A stretch of 64,000 bases of DNA, from positions 124,001 through 188,000 of the forward strand of contig JAJJXM010000085.1 of assembly GCA_024516155.1 (NCBI GenBank), given 5' to 3'. The DNA comes from Pyronema omphalodes. Taxonomy: Eukaryota > Ascomycota > Pezizomycetes > Pezizales > Pyronemataceae. Numbering within the stretch: position 1 is the stretch's first letter; the number at the start of each line of letters is the position of its first letter. The notes beneath the pieces are model-generated. The model saw nothing but the letters and a program-made list of their open reading frames with translations, had not been told where the DNA came from and did no database searches. Both the position numbers and the translations under genes were made by a program. Below, piece after piece: positions 43,312-53,707 of the stretch.

Positions 43312-43383
43312 TGTGTTCCCAAGCAAAGAAGAAAGCGAAAGGGTAAAAGCAATAGAAGAGGCTGTGCAACCTTAGACCGAGAA

Positions 43384-43617
43384 GTAAACTAATCGATCAC
43401 AGGCCGAATAAACTTAAGGGTCTCTCTTGAGGTATTGGTGTTCGAAAGGTAACGTCGTAGGTACAGATCAGTTCGGATGACCCCATTCGTTTGCCTTGCA
43501 TTCTCATCAGAATTCCCTTCTCTTGCAAGCCCTCTGGTAGTCATGCTTGGCGGAACATATTCTCAAGTATAAAGAGGTGTACCTTCACCGTCATCTTTTC
43601 TCTTCATCAGCGGCATG
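43384..43617 (-). repeat. gypsy-D 5' LTR, outer part (internally deleted)
   Basis: Resumes LTR-D after LINE-3 (GATCACAGGCCGAATAAACTT), then jumps to the region near the LTR start (TTCTCAAGTATAAAGAGGTG, cf. 31208). The middle ~1 kb of LTR-D is missing. The next LTR-D copy begins at 43618. Confidence 0.75.
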
Positions 43618-44020
43618 TGTGAACCTGGGCACAGTCCCAACTATGCAGAGGCTTTTCGATCGTTCTTTCAAGTGCTTCGTCTTAGGGTAGACAAACACTT
43701 TGTTCTCAAGACAAACAAACACTTCGTTCTCAAGAACTAATGGAGGTATTCCAAAGATCAAGCTAGGAAGTAAATCAATCGATGACAGGCTGAATAAACT
43801 TAAGGGTTGTCTTCGGAGGTATTCGTTGGTGTAAATAGGTATCGTTCGCGTAGAGGATCAATGGATGATGATGAAGGAGACAGAGGGAAGACATACCGTC
43901 TTTTATAGACTTTCGTCTACATATTCGCCCAGCCTTCCTTGGGGAACCAACTGCCAAACTTAGCATAGGAGATAAGACATGGGTGAAAGCTGTGACGCAT
44001 CTGCTGAGGCTTGCATTATG
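43618..44020 (-). repeat. LTR-D fragment
   Basis: Plus-strand TGTGAACCTGGGCACAGTCC onward, same orientation as gypsy-D, including the LINE target sequence uninterrupted (GTAAATCAATCGATGACAGG at about 43770). Breaks at about 44020 into an inverted LTR-D piece. Confidence 0.85.
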
Positions 44021-44022
44021 GT

Positions 44023-44831
44023 AAGGAGTATTCCGCAATACACGGCTACGATAGGGGCTGCATAGGAACAGAAGATTCCAAGAAGATGCAGATGCGGCGC
44101 AAGGGTGTTATCCGGTGTTACAAGCTGGGTGGACAGTTTGGCGAAGAGATAACGCAGAGTCTAGTCAGCAAACAGGAGTGGAATGCAGAACAAGGGTCAA
44201 CAGTTCATCAGCATGAGACGACGTCCAGCAGGGAACTCCACTCAGGAAACCAGTTTGATGGAACTGATATGACGCGTCCTTGGGCCTAGAACTGCCAACT
44301 TGGAACAAGACGGCTTTTGCATCCACACCAGGGTATGACTGTGTGCAAGTGCGCGCAGGTCGGGCACATGTTACATCACACAGGAATATGACGGAGTGAT
44401 CTACTCCGGTAGGGCATCAGGATGCCTTATAATGTCAGTGACCTCTACTTGCAATCGAGATTCTCTAGGGAGATCTATGATGGTGCGACTCATCCGATAA
44501 ATCACTCATGAGTCATTGTCACAAGAGTTCATGCATGATGCAGTCAGACGGTGTTGGCCTCCGGTGTGACTCATAACCCCAGCACCTCATTGGAAGGTGT
44601 GGTAGTACGGTGAGCTATTTCAAGGATTACTCTGACCAGGGCGAGCATAGTGCAAGCGACCGATTAATTTAATTGCGCGCTCAGTATGACGCAAGCCTCA
44701 GCAGATGCGTTACAGCTTTGACCCATGTCTTATCTCCTAAGCCCGGTTTGGCAGTTGGTTCCCCAAGGAAGGCTGGGCGAACTTGTAGACGAAAGTCTAT
44801 AAAAGATCCTATGTCTTCCCTCTGTCTCCTC
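44023..44831 (+). repeat. LTR-D fragment, inverted, split by LINE-4
   Basis: Reverse complement of the 29920-31215 region (single copy of the 504-bp unit). It forms an inverted-repeat pair with 43618-44020. It is cut at 44831 by LINE-4 and continues at 60286 after the 14-bp target duplication. Confidence 0.85.
44818..44831 (+). repeat. LINE-4 target-site duplication (left copy)
   Basis: CCCTCTGTCTCCTC, exact match to 60286-60299. It defines LINE-4 across 15 kb of nested sequence. Confidence 0.95.
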
Positions 44832-45139
44832 GCCGGAACGCCTGCAGACTTCCAGCTCCACGAAAAAAAAAAAAAAAAGATTCCTAACAAACTTCCGAAT
44901 CCGAAGAGAAAGAATACTGATTACCAAGCGAGATAGAAAGAAAAGGGAATCCTCAGGGCGAATTCAACCCCTCGAGCGGCATCAAGCGACGAGCTCCTGG
45001 TTCTGGCTGAACTCCAGTGAGAATCAGGTCCCCGGACCACAGGGCCAACCCAACAAGACCCCCAAAACAGAACCACAACCCCTCTCCCCCCCCCCCCCCC
45101 AGGTCTAAAGAAAAACAAAAAAAAAAAGAGAACACCAAA

Positions 45140-46864
45140 ATGCCGCCTATTCGGAAAGAACCCAGAAAGGTCATACAACCCAAAAGGAGCGCTCAGAAAA
45201 GCGCTCGGTACCAAGCTCACTCGGAGCTGGGCCACAACGACGCCACCCAACAGCCTGAGAACGAGATGGACACCACCGAAAATGAGGAACTACAGGGCAA
45301 CAAACCATTTCAATTAACAACAGCTGATTTCAATCCAAAGCGGATCAACCCGGAATTGAATGGAAGAGGAAATCATGTCACTGCCGGAGAAAAGTGAAGA
45401 AGAATGGATCAGGAAGCCCATAGGAATCGTGAGGAAGAGAAACAAAGCTCTGTTGATATGAGGATTCAATCTGAACTCTTGAAACGAATCGAGGAGCTGA
45501 CACGGATAGTAAATATGGTGCAGAAAACACAACACAATACCCTAGAGCAACTAAAGGAATTACAACAGTGGGACCGATGCAGGCAAGAGACAGAAAAATC
45601 AGGACCAAGCGACGCTGGTATGACAAACTACAACAATTCTTCCGTAAACCCCAGACATGAGGGGTCAGAATCGGACTCTTGGTACAATGTGTCGCAACAG
45701 TATCGAAAACTCCTCTACGACAACAAGATCGAAGCACCAGCCCTTCCCGAACGCCATGCCCCAGGGAAGAAAATTATGGAAATCAACAAGCCAGTTTCGA
45801 CTCAGAACAAAACCCAACCTATGCCTCAAGCATATACCTTCGCGGCGGCAGTCAAAAGCCCTGCGCCTCAGAGCTCCCTCAGAACACCAACTTTCACCTC
45901 AAACGGAATCCCAAATAGCAACACCCAAATCAAGAAACATGTACCCAAAATTGGACCAAAGAAATCCAACACCCCCCCAAAGGAAATAGTGATCCCATGC
46001 TCAGATCCAACAGCCCTACCTGACAGCGCAAGAGCCACAGTAGGCAAAGCCATTGAGCAGGCTCTCCGATCTGCTAATGCACCGGAGAATATTGGCATAC
46101 TGACTGTTCGAAAAAATCAATCTGGCAATCTCCTCATCACCCCCAGACGAGACACTCCTATGCCTTTGCTCATGATATATCTGCCCCTCCCGGAAAATAC
46201 GGTGAAGGCAATCCACCCTTCACTCATAGCCCCAAAAGCAGCAGAGAGGTGGTACAAGCTGGCAATACATGGTATTCCAGTCGACAGCTTCCCAGATGAC
46301 AACAATGGCATGCAAGGTCTAAAGCTTGAAATAGAACAGAAGAACAAGGTAACCCTAGCTACCACACCACGATACATGTCCCATCCGGACAAAAGGGCCG
46401 GAAAGGCAGCGTCCAGCATTGTCACTGCCCTTGTATCTAGTGAAGAATACAATTCCCTGGAGAAAAACAAAGTCATAATTGAATATGACATCAAGAAGGT
46501 AACCCCTTTTTACACGGCACGCAGTACAGACCAATGCAGAAGATGTCAGGAATATGGACATCACCATGCCACATGCACATCCCAGCGAGGCCCAACGTGT
46601 GCGCTGTGTGGGCAAAAGCATCCAACAGAAGAACACTACTGCCTGAGATGCCCGGAACGGAAAGGAAGAGGATGTGCTCATATTCCGTACAAATGTGCTA
46701 ACTGTGAGGAAACAGGACAAACTGACACTGCTCACCCTGCCTTTGGGACAAAGTGCCCAATGAGAATTCGGGTCATGAAAAGCGCATGGGACAAAACAAA
46801 GGCAGTCAATGAAACAGCACAAACAACACCCCCCGAAGACCTCACGATGACGACTGATGCCTAG
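45140..46864 (+). pseudogene. LINE-4 ORF1: gag-like RNA-binding protein, one nonsense codon
   Basis: One frame from ATG 45140 to TAG 46864, broken only by TGA at 45395-45397 (AAG TGA AGA, probably CGA originally); a second ATG at 45404 still opens 486 codons. Order: basic N-terminus, coiled-coil helix (LLKRIEELTRIVNMVQKT), Pro/Ser linker, central domain (VIPCSDPTALPDSARATVGKA, GNLLITPRRDTPMPLL, WYKLAIHGIPVDSFPDD) and three zinc knuckles CRRCQEYGHHHATC, CALCGQKHPTEEHYC and CANCEETGQ...GTKC. The last 8 bp overlap the ORF2 start (ATG 46857). Confidence 0.85.
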
Positions 46865-48294
46865 TTATACACCTAGTGCAGTAACCTTACGAATTATAAC
46901 CCATAATATAAACCGAAGTACAAATGTTCTTAATACATTGCTCAACGCCTTAGGTAATACTGCAGATATTATACTAATTCAAGAAGCCAATATTACAAAC
47001 ACAAAATACACAGTAAGCCACCCCGATTTCACTCTACTGCACCCGAGCAAAGGCAGCCGCCATTCAATCAGAACAGCAGCATACAGGAACACGAAATAAT
47101 CCACACCTACATGTTACCCCGAGGCTAGACATCTGTGAGGATTCAGATCTTCAAATTCTAGAAGTCAGCACGCCACTTATCCCTACCTTTCACTTAATCA
47201 ATATGTATAATGAAAAAGAACCCTCAACACGCCTGTAGACTATTCCCCGCTGCTTCCCTAACTTGAACTTCCCCCACAGATGTGTGATAACTGGAGATTT
47301 CAATGCAAACCATGCGCTCTGGAACACCGAGACTACTAACCCAGTACGATCAACTGAGATAATGCAACTCCTGGAAGAAGAGGGATGGCAATTAATCAAC
47401 ACCCCAGACGTTGCTACTTATCAGTACAAAAATGGACAGGGATCCTCGGTGCTGGATCTGACAATAGCAACACCTGGAATGACAAGAGAAGTAACTAATT
47501 GGGCAGTTGATGATGACATTGCCACTGGGTCAGACCATGAGGTCATTGTTTTCGAAATAAATTCCCTACACCCCGATGTGGAATACACAGCGCCATGTCC
47601 TCGGCTCAACTGGAAAAAGACCAACTGGGAAAACCTTTCCTCAATGCTACAAAAGCTTTCAGAGTCATGCCGAACAGCATGGGATACAGACAGGGAAATG
47701 CCAGAGGATCATGTACTGGATTCCCAAGCGGAGCAGCTAAGGGTCATAATCCTAGAGGCAGCAACTGCTTCTACCCCACTGGTGAAGCCATCACCAAGAT
47801 CGAAGCGATGGTGGACAGATAAAATTAAGGAAAGCAGAAAAACAATAAACGTAGCCAGGAAACGATGGCAAGGTACACGAACACAAGAATACCATGAGGA
47901 GTTCAGAAGATTGGGGAACCTACATTTCCGAAAGATTCGCCATGCCAAAGACTCCCTCTGGAAGGAATACCTGGCCCAGGCAGAAGGGGCTGATATATGG
48001 TCGGCTTTTCGATATACCAATCCCAGACAACCAAAAATTATCCCTACATTAAATCTCTTGAGCGCAGGGACAATACAAAAGTGCACAGACTTCAAGTCGA
48101 AAGCTCGGGCATTTAAATCTCTATTCCCTACACCTCCATCGGCAACCCCAACGCAAGAATCACAAGGAAAGCCTCCACTCCCATGGAAGACATTCTTGAA
48201 AGAGGAAATCCAGATGGCTATCTTTGCACCATCACCCAACAAAGCACCAGGGCCCGACAAAATCACATTTGCCTGCTTACGTCAAGCGTACCTG

Positions 48295-49436
48295 TGTCAC
48301 GGCTCAAGAATTCTTACCTTCCCCCTCCTCGTCATTCATTCACCTATTATCATTCGCTTCATTATTCAGCACTCGTTTGTTCATTCATTTCTATTATCCT
48401 TCGGTCTTCGATCATGACTCGTCACTCGCCCGGGTTAGGGTTACGCTCAATTCCCAAATTGACAAAAAGGTCACGTGACCTATCCCCAGGGTTAGGGGTC
48501 TGTTCGGATTCCTTTTCGGAAATTCCATACCTACGGTCTACCGATCATCTTATCCGATTAGATAAGATCGGTCACGTGTCTCTAATCAGTAGTAGATCAG
48601 TATGCACGCGCACTGGTCTACTAATGTGCGCACACGTGACTAGGGCTAGGGCACGATCATCTTATCGATAAGATAAGATCTAGTCATGTGACCTTATCAG
48701 TATTGCACCATCTTCCCAATCGTAGCTGATCTGGATTCACGTGACTAGGGTTAGGGTTGTACCCGCACGCACACAAGCTAGGGTTAGGTTTGTGACCGTA
48801 CGCGCACAGCTAGGGTTAGGGTTACGGACGCACGCGCACGATTAGGGTTACAGAAGCGCGCGCGTGACTACGCTTAGGGTTACGCTAGCGCGCACGCGAA
48901 GTACGCTACCGCGCACGCGAGTTACGCTATCGCGCACGCGAGATACGCTAACGAGCGCGCGACGAGGCTGTGCACGCAAACACGCTAATTTGGTACGAAC
49001 GCGTTAGCGCGTCTAGAACGTGCAACCGCGACCCCGTTGTTTACTTAGTTATTTTTCGGGAAAAATCTGCAAATAGTGGCTCGGCGTATAAGGAGGAAAA
49101 ATTGTATATAAGAGGATTGTTTCTTTGTTTGTTTATTTTGTTTTTCTTTTCTCCTTACACAGTTATTTGTTCATTTACAAATTCAAATACCTTGTCGAAA
49201 TCTTTGTTTACGTCCTCATTCTCGTCCCCATCTATGGATCTCTTTGTCCCTTGAAATCTTTGTTTATTTCCTTAAACTTCTAAACACAGAGAGTCTCTAA
49301 GTTGATGCTTGACACAGCTTAAGAGTTTTCTAACGTTGAAGTTATTATAAGGTTATATCCATTGAACTCAAGAGTGAATAATTGAGAAGAGCCCTCAGGT
49401 TCTCCGTCAGCTATCGCTCCCTTGTTCGCCGTTACA
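48295..49436 (+). repeat. Solo LTR-A with target duplication
   Basis: 1,142 bp, TGTCACGG...CGTTACA, flanked by ACCTG at 48290-48294 and 49437-49441. Very similar to 10367-11503 and has TATATAAG at 49105-49112. A complete gypsy-A-family element once inserted in LINE-4 ORF2 and was lost by LTR-LTR recombination. Confidence 0.95.
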
Positions 49437-51594
49437 ACCTGGCGATTCCAGAACATTTTCACACGCTCTATGCAACATTGTGGAGGGTGGGATATCAACC
49501 CTGCAGCTGGAGACAGGCCACAACTATAATTACAGCAAAGCCAAACAAAGCTGATTAGATGGCGGAAGTGTATGGATTGCTGCATCCAGACCAGATCGGG
49601 GGAAGACCATTCAGGTCCGCTGTTAATGCAGCGATGGCTCTAACACATGAGGTGGAAACTGCAGAGAAGAAAAAATTAATCACCACAGCACTTTTCCTAG
49701 ATGTGCGAGGAGCCTTTGATAATGTATCATCACGTCGACTTATCAACACCATGAGACATCTAGGATGCCCGGAGCCAGTTGTAAAATGGGCAACCTCCTT
49801 CCTCAGCCACAGAACCATGGCTCTCTCATTCGATGGACAAACAGAAACACAAAACCCAATCAGTACTGGAATACCTCAAGGGTCACCGGCCTCTGCAATG
49901 TTGTTCCTATTATACCTGCGCCCACTTTTCGACAGACTCAGCCTAGGTTATCCTGAGGTATGGACACCAAGTTTCATTGACGATGTGGGCCTGGTAGTTC
50001 ATGGTCCAACCAGAGAAGGAAATTCAAGAAAACTGCAGGAAGTTGCAAAAACCGCATTTCAATGGGCAGAAAGAAACGCTGTAGCTTTTGATGATGACAA
50101 GTCAGAAATGTTGCATTTCTATCGAGCCAAGAAGGATGAAGACAGAGAAGAAGAGAAGATTACTTTACCAAATGGTACAGTGGTGTCACCGGGGACTCGA
50201 GGAGGAAAAAGGGATGTTGTCAGGTGGATAGGAATTCATTTTGATAGAAAGCTGACATTTAAACACCATGTGCATGTAAAGCTGACCGCCGCCTCCAGAT
50301 CCTTCAGTGCCCTATGTAGCCTTGTCCGCTTCCAAACAGGTTTGTCCCCAGCAGCTGCACGCTTACTTTACTGTGCCTGTGTCCAATCTAGGTCCGATTT
50401 TGGAGTAGAGATCTGGTGGAAAGGACAGAAAGTCCTGGCCGAAAAAATGCAGCTTCAACAAAATCAAGCCTTGAGGAGGATCCTAAATGCGTTCCAATCG
50501 ACACCTATAATGGCCCTACACAACGAGTGTGCAATACCACCGGTGACGGTCAGACTCAATGGAAAACAAAGGAACTATGCCCTAAGACTTCTTACACTCC
50601 CACCAACACATCCTGTGGCTTCCAGGTGTCCATCCTCCTTCCCAATCCCAAATCACTTCGGACATTCACTACAATCTAACTGGGAATATGACTGTCAATG
50701 GGAAAGTGGACTTGGAGCACCCTCGCGGCTGTCTGCCTTACTCCAATACCTGGGAGCATGGCTATCTCTCACAGACACAGTGGAGGACACAGCTCAACCA
50801 ACCAAGACACCTTGGGACAAGAATGGCATCCATACCGAAATCGAAGAAAGCCCGAAGAAAGACGCCGCCAGAATTCACCTAAGTCGACTGCAAGAACTAC
50901 AAGGGGAAGACAATAATATCATCATATACACAGACGGCTCATCGAAGGAAGATCAAACAGGTGCTGGAGTCTACATTCCTCATGGACTCCCGCAAATAAT
51001 CAAAACCACAATACCGAAGGGACAAACAAGTGAGGTCTACCATGCAGAACTTCGAGCGATACTTGAAGGCCTCAAGAAGGCAGCATCATTTATCAAGCGA
51101 CACAAGGCATCCAATCGTCATATCTACATCTTTAGTGACAACCAGTCAGCGATCTGTAGGATAAGACACCTCCGAAGCGGACCCGGCCAATACATTGCCC
51201 GAAACATCCATGGAATTACGAAAACCCTGATGAAATTCAACACTGAAATAACAATCTCATGGGTACCGAACACACACAAATCCGAGGCAATGAGATAGCA
51301 GATGACCTCGCCAAAGCCGCAACCTCTCAGAAACCGGACCGCACACCTGTGGTATCCATCTCCTGGCTCAAAAGACAAACCCGAGGCCAGAAACTGAAGG
51401 AGTGGAAGGAATGGTACGAACAACAAAAACAGCCAAAAACATACAAATCACCTCATTCAAGACAGCTAGACATTGCATACACAAATACCACCCGCAAAAT
51501 CTCATCAGCCATCCTACGCCTGAGACCGAGTCATGGTTTTTTTTTGGATTACCTATCAAAGACGAACTCCGAAAAATATCCTTCACCCAGATGC

Positions 51595-52554
51595 TGTCAA
51601 GAATCAACTTTGACATGCTCTTAGGAGCCTCCATTACGGTTGGCATCCTTTGGACACTGGGAATAACCGTGGCCGTAGGGTACCTATTTACCACGGAGAG
51701 AAAAGACTAGGAAATCACCATTGTTGGGGATTCCGAGGCTAGGGTTGATACACCCCCCTCAGAAAGGAATTAGCGAGAAAAAGAAATAAGCGAATGAGGG
51801 ATGTAAGCGAGGAATTCGGGAGGAAATAAGGGAGCAGGGAGTTAACCGGAATACCGTGAGAAAGCGAGCTATGTCAACTCCGCTGTTCGAATTAGGGAAC
51901 CCCGAACGAACAGGGGCTTCACAATAAGAACGAAGCATGCTCGGTGAAATGGATCGAAAAAGAGAGTGGGGAAAAGATAGGCGAAAAAGTGTAGGCGAAG
52001 AGGGGGTTTCGGGTAGGAAATGTCGAGGCAAGCGAGGCTCGCTTAGCTCGCGAATGGACCTGAGCGGTGAAAAGATAAAAGAATAAAAAAGGGGGAAAAA
52101 AGGAAGCGAAGGGCATCACGTAATAGTTAGAATTATTAGTTAGCAAATATTGTAATTACAGATTGAGGCGTGGAGAAGGACGGGGAGGATTCTGTGAAAT
52201 CCGAAGTGTCGAAGGAAAGACGAATTTGACCCTCGGGCGTCGATGAAAAGAGGAGGGACGAAAAGGTATAAAGAGGGATAGATAGGACACGTAGATATTC
52301 TCCACGCAATCAATTTACTTTCAACATCCACCTCCTTCTCCCTCGATTCGTCCGTCCCTTCTGTGAACGAAATCACCGAATAGGAGTGACCTCTAACCCT
52401 AACCCCAGATCCCCAACCCTGTCCCCAACTTCCCTCCTTCCCCACGTTAGAGAATCCCCCTCCTAGAAGTCCTTCCTGTAAAACTCTCGACAGGACTACC
52501 ACAAGAACAATCGTGTTGCCTACCTCCTTGCCTAACCGCCGGTGGTGCCTAACA
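51595..52554 (+). repeat. gypsy-C 5' LTR
   Basis: 960 bp, TGTCAAGAATC...GTGCCTAACA. Its first ~115 bp still code the tail of ORF3 (stop TAG at 51708). Confidence 0.95.
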
Positions 52555-52739
52555 TTTGATTGCGTCTCCCCCCGAGGTACCCAACACCCGACAAGATACC
52601 ACTCCCCCCGACGCTGGATCCCTTCCAATTCAAGGAACTCGGCGAAGCAATCGACGAACACGCCCGACCTGCAAGCCCCGTGACCCCAGAACACCTATCG
52701 AGACCACAAACCCCCGCTACGGACGAAAACAACTCCGGA

Positions 52740-53683
52740 ATGTCAACTCCGCTCGGAAACCCAGGACCCCCCTTCTCGGCGGTCCAAATGACAACGGACC
52801 AACTCCAAATGCTCCTACAACAGCTCTACCAACCTCCTCTATCTGGCCAGCCGAAAATAGAAGACCCGGAACTGTACTACGGCGAGAGATCGAAGTTACG
52901 GGCATTCCTCATCCAATGCGAATTGAAATTCAATTGCGAGGCAAATAAATTCGACCAAGACAGCAAGAAGGTAAATTATGCCAGCGCCAGATGCAGAGGA
53001 AACGCATGGTCCTGGATTGAACCATCCATGCAAGAGGGGGTTAGCAAATATGCGACTTGGGCGGAATTCAAAACCGCCATCAGTAGGGCGTTTGGGGAAG
53101 CAGACAGTAAAGAGGTGGCTCGCCGAAAGTTCAAGACGATCAAGCAGGGAAATCGCTCCGCAGCTGCATACTGGGCGGACTTCCAACGAATCATGGCAGA
53201 CTTGGACTATAACGACGCCATGTATATCGATCAATTCCAGGATGGATTGAACATGGAAGTCCAGAAGCAACTCGCTCTCCTTGACGAAAAACCCCCGAAC
53301 ATCACGGATTATGTCAAAAATCCATCGCCCTTGATAACCGGCTCTTCAACTTCCGCACGCTTCGAACCCGAAGTGACCCTCCGTATTACCGGGACTTTAG
53401 AGTGACCTCTACCCCGTACTCACGAACTCACGATAATGTGCTACCCGAACCCACCCCAATGGAACTTGACGCAACTCGAAGATCCCGAGGCAGGGATAGA
53501 CTCGAGGAAGAACGACGACGAAAGAATAATGAGTGTTTCCGGTGTGGAAAGACCGGACACTTCTCTGCCCGCTGTCCCAACAAAAAGCGTTTTCCTCCGA
53601 AGCAACCTTTCCGAGCCGCAGAAACCACCATGGACGAAAGTGAGGAAACCGACGAATCGGGAAAAGAGGATCCCCAGGAGTAA
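52740..53683 (+). pseudogene. gypsy-C gag, single frameshift
   Basis: The first ATG of the open frame is at 52740 (the frame is open from 52560 but without ATG). Capsid region with LYYGERSKLRAFLIQCELKF, SWIEPSMQEGVSKYATWAEF and AAAYWADFQRIMADLDY. Near 53308-53325 a 1-nt shift is needed: beyond it the correct frame reads IALDNRLF...PYYRDFRVTSTPYS, then PMELDATRRSR and the zinc knuckle CFRCGKTGHFSARC, ending in TAA at 53681. The -1 frameshift signal for pol synthesis lies at the end. In this copy gag is therefore broken, or the base was lost in sequencing. Confidence 0.8.
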
Positions 53684-53707
53684 AGACGACGGACACACTC
53701 CTGGGGA
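53659..53707 (+). promoter_or_regulatory. Candidate -1 programmed ribosomal frameshift signal (gag/pol)
   Basis: The heptamer G GGA AAA (53659-53665) is in the gag zero frame and fits X XXY YYZ. A 5-nt spacer (53666-53670) is followed by a perfect 11-bp stem: TCCCCAGGAGT (53671-53681) with ACTCCTGGGGA (53697-53707), loop 15 nt. The gag stop TAA begins at the last base of the 5' arm. The -1 frame is open from here to the pol stop at 57552. Confidence 0.85.

Larger units (their letters stand above)
37854..43383 (-). mobile_element. LINE-3: full-length Tad-like LINE with both ORFs open
   Basis: 5.5 kb on the minus strand, inserted in the gypsy-D 5' LTR. Flanks are GTAAATCAATC (37843-37853) and GTAAACTAATC (43384-43394), an 11-bp duplication with two mismatches. 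ORF1 493 aa and ORF2 1,230 aa are both uninterrupted and overlap at ATGA. The 3' end (..AACAAAGATCA) has no A-tail or ATCAA tail. The last ~65 bp match LINE-5, which is inserted at the same LTR-D position. Confidence 0.95.
29113..43617 (-). mobile_element. gypsy-D: degenerate Ty3/gypsy element with a large LTR
   Basis: Minus-strand element: 5' LTR 43617-37691 (split by LINE-3), gag 37653-35420, pol 35340-31736, polypurine tract, 3' LTR 31565-29113. A different gypsy lineage from A and B by its RT (GYIDDVLIH) and its long coiled-coil gag, although it also has a C-terminal chromodomain. No clean target duplication could be read because both outer ends are rearranged. Confidence 0.8.

Noticed and set aside
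45017..45139. N-terminal extension of LINE-4 ORF1 through the C15 tract
   Set aside because: It is low complexity, and ATG 45140 gives a natural start right after the A-rich leader.
52560..52739. gag start of gypsy-C at 52560
   Set aside because: That codon is TTG; the first ATG in the frame is 52740. An upstream start by splicing from the LTR cannot be excluded.
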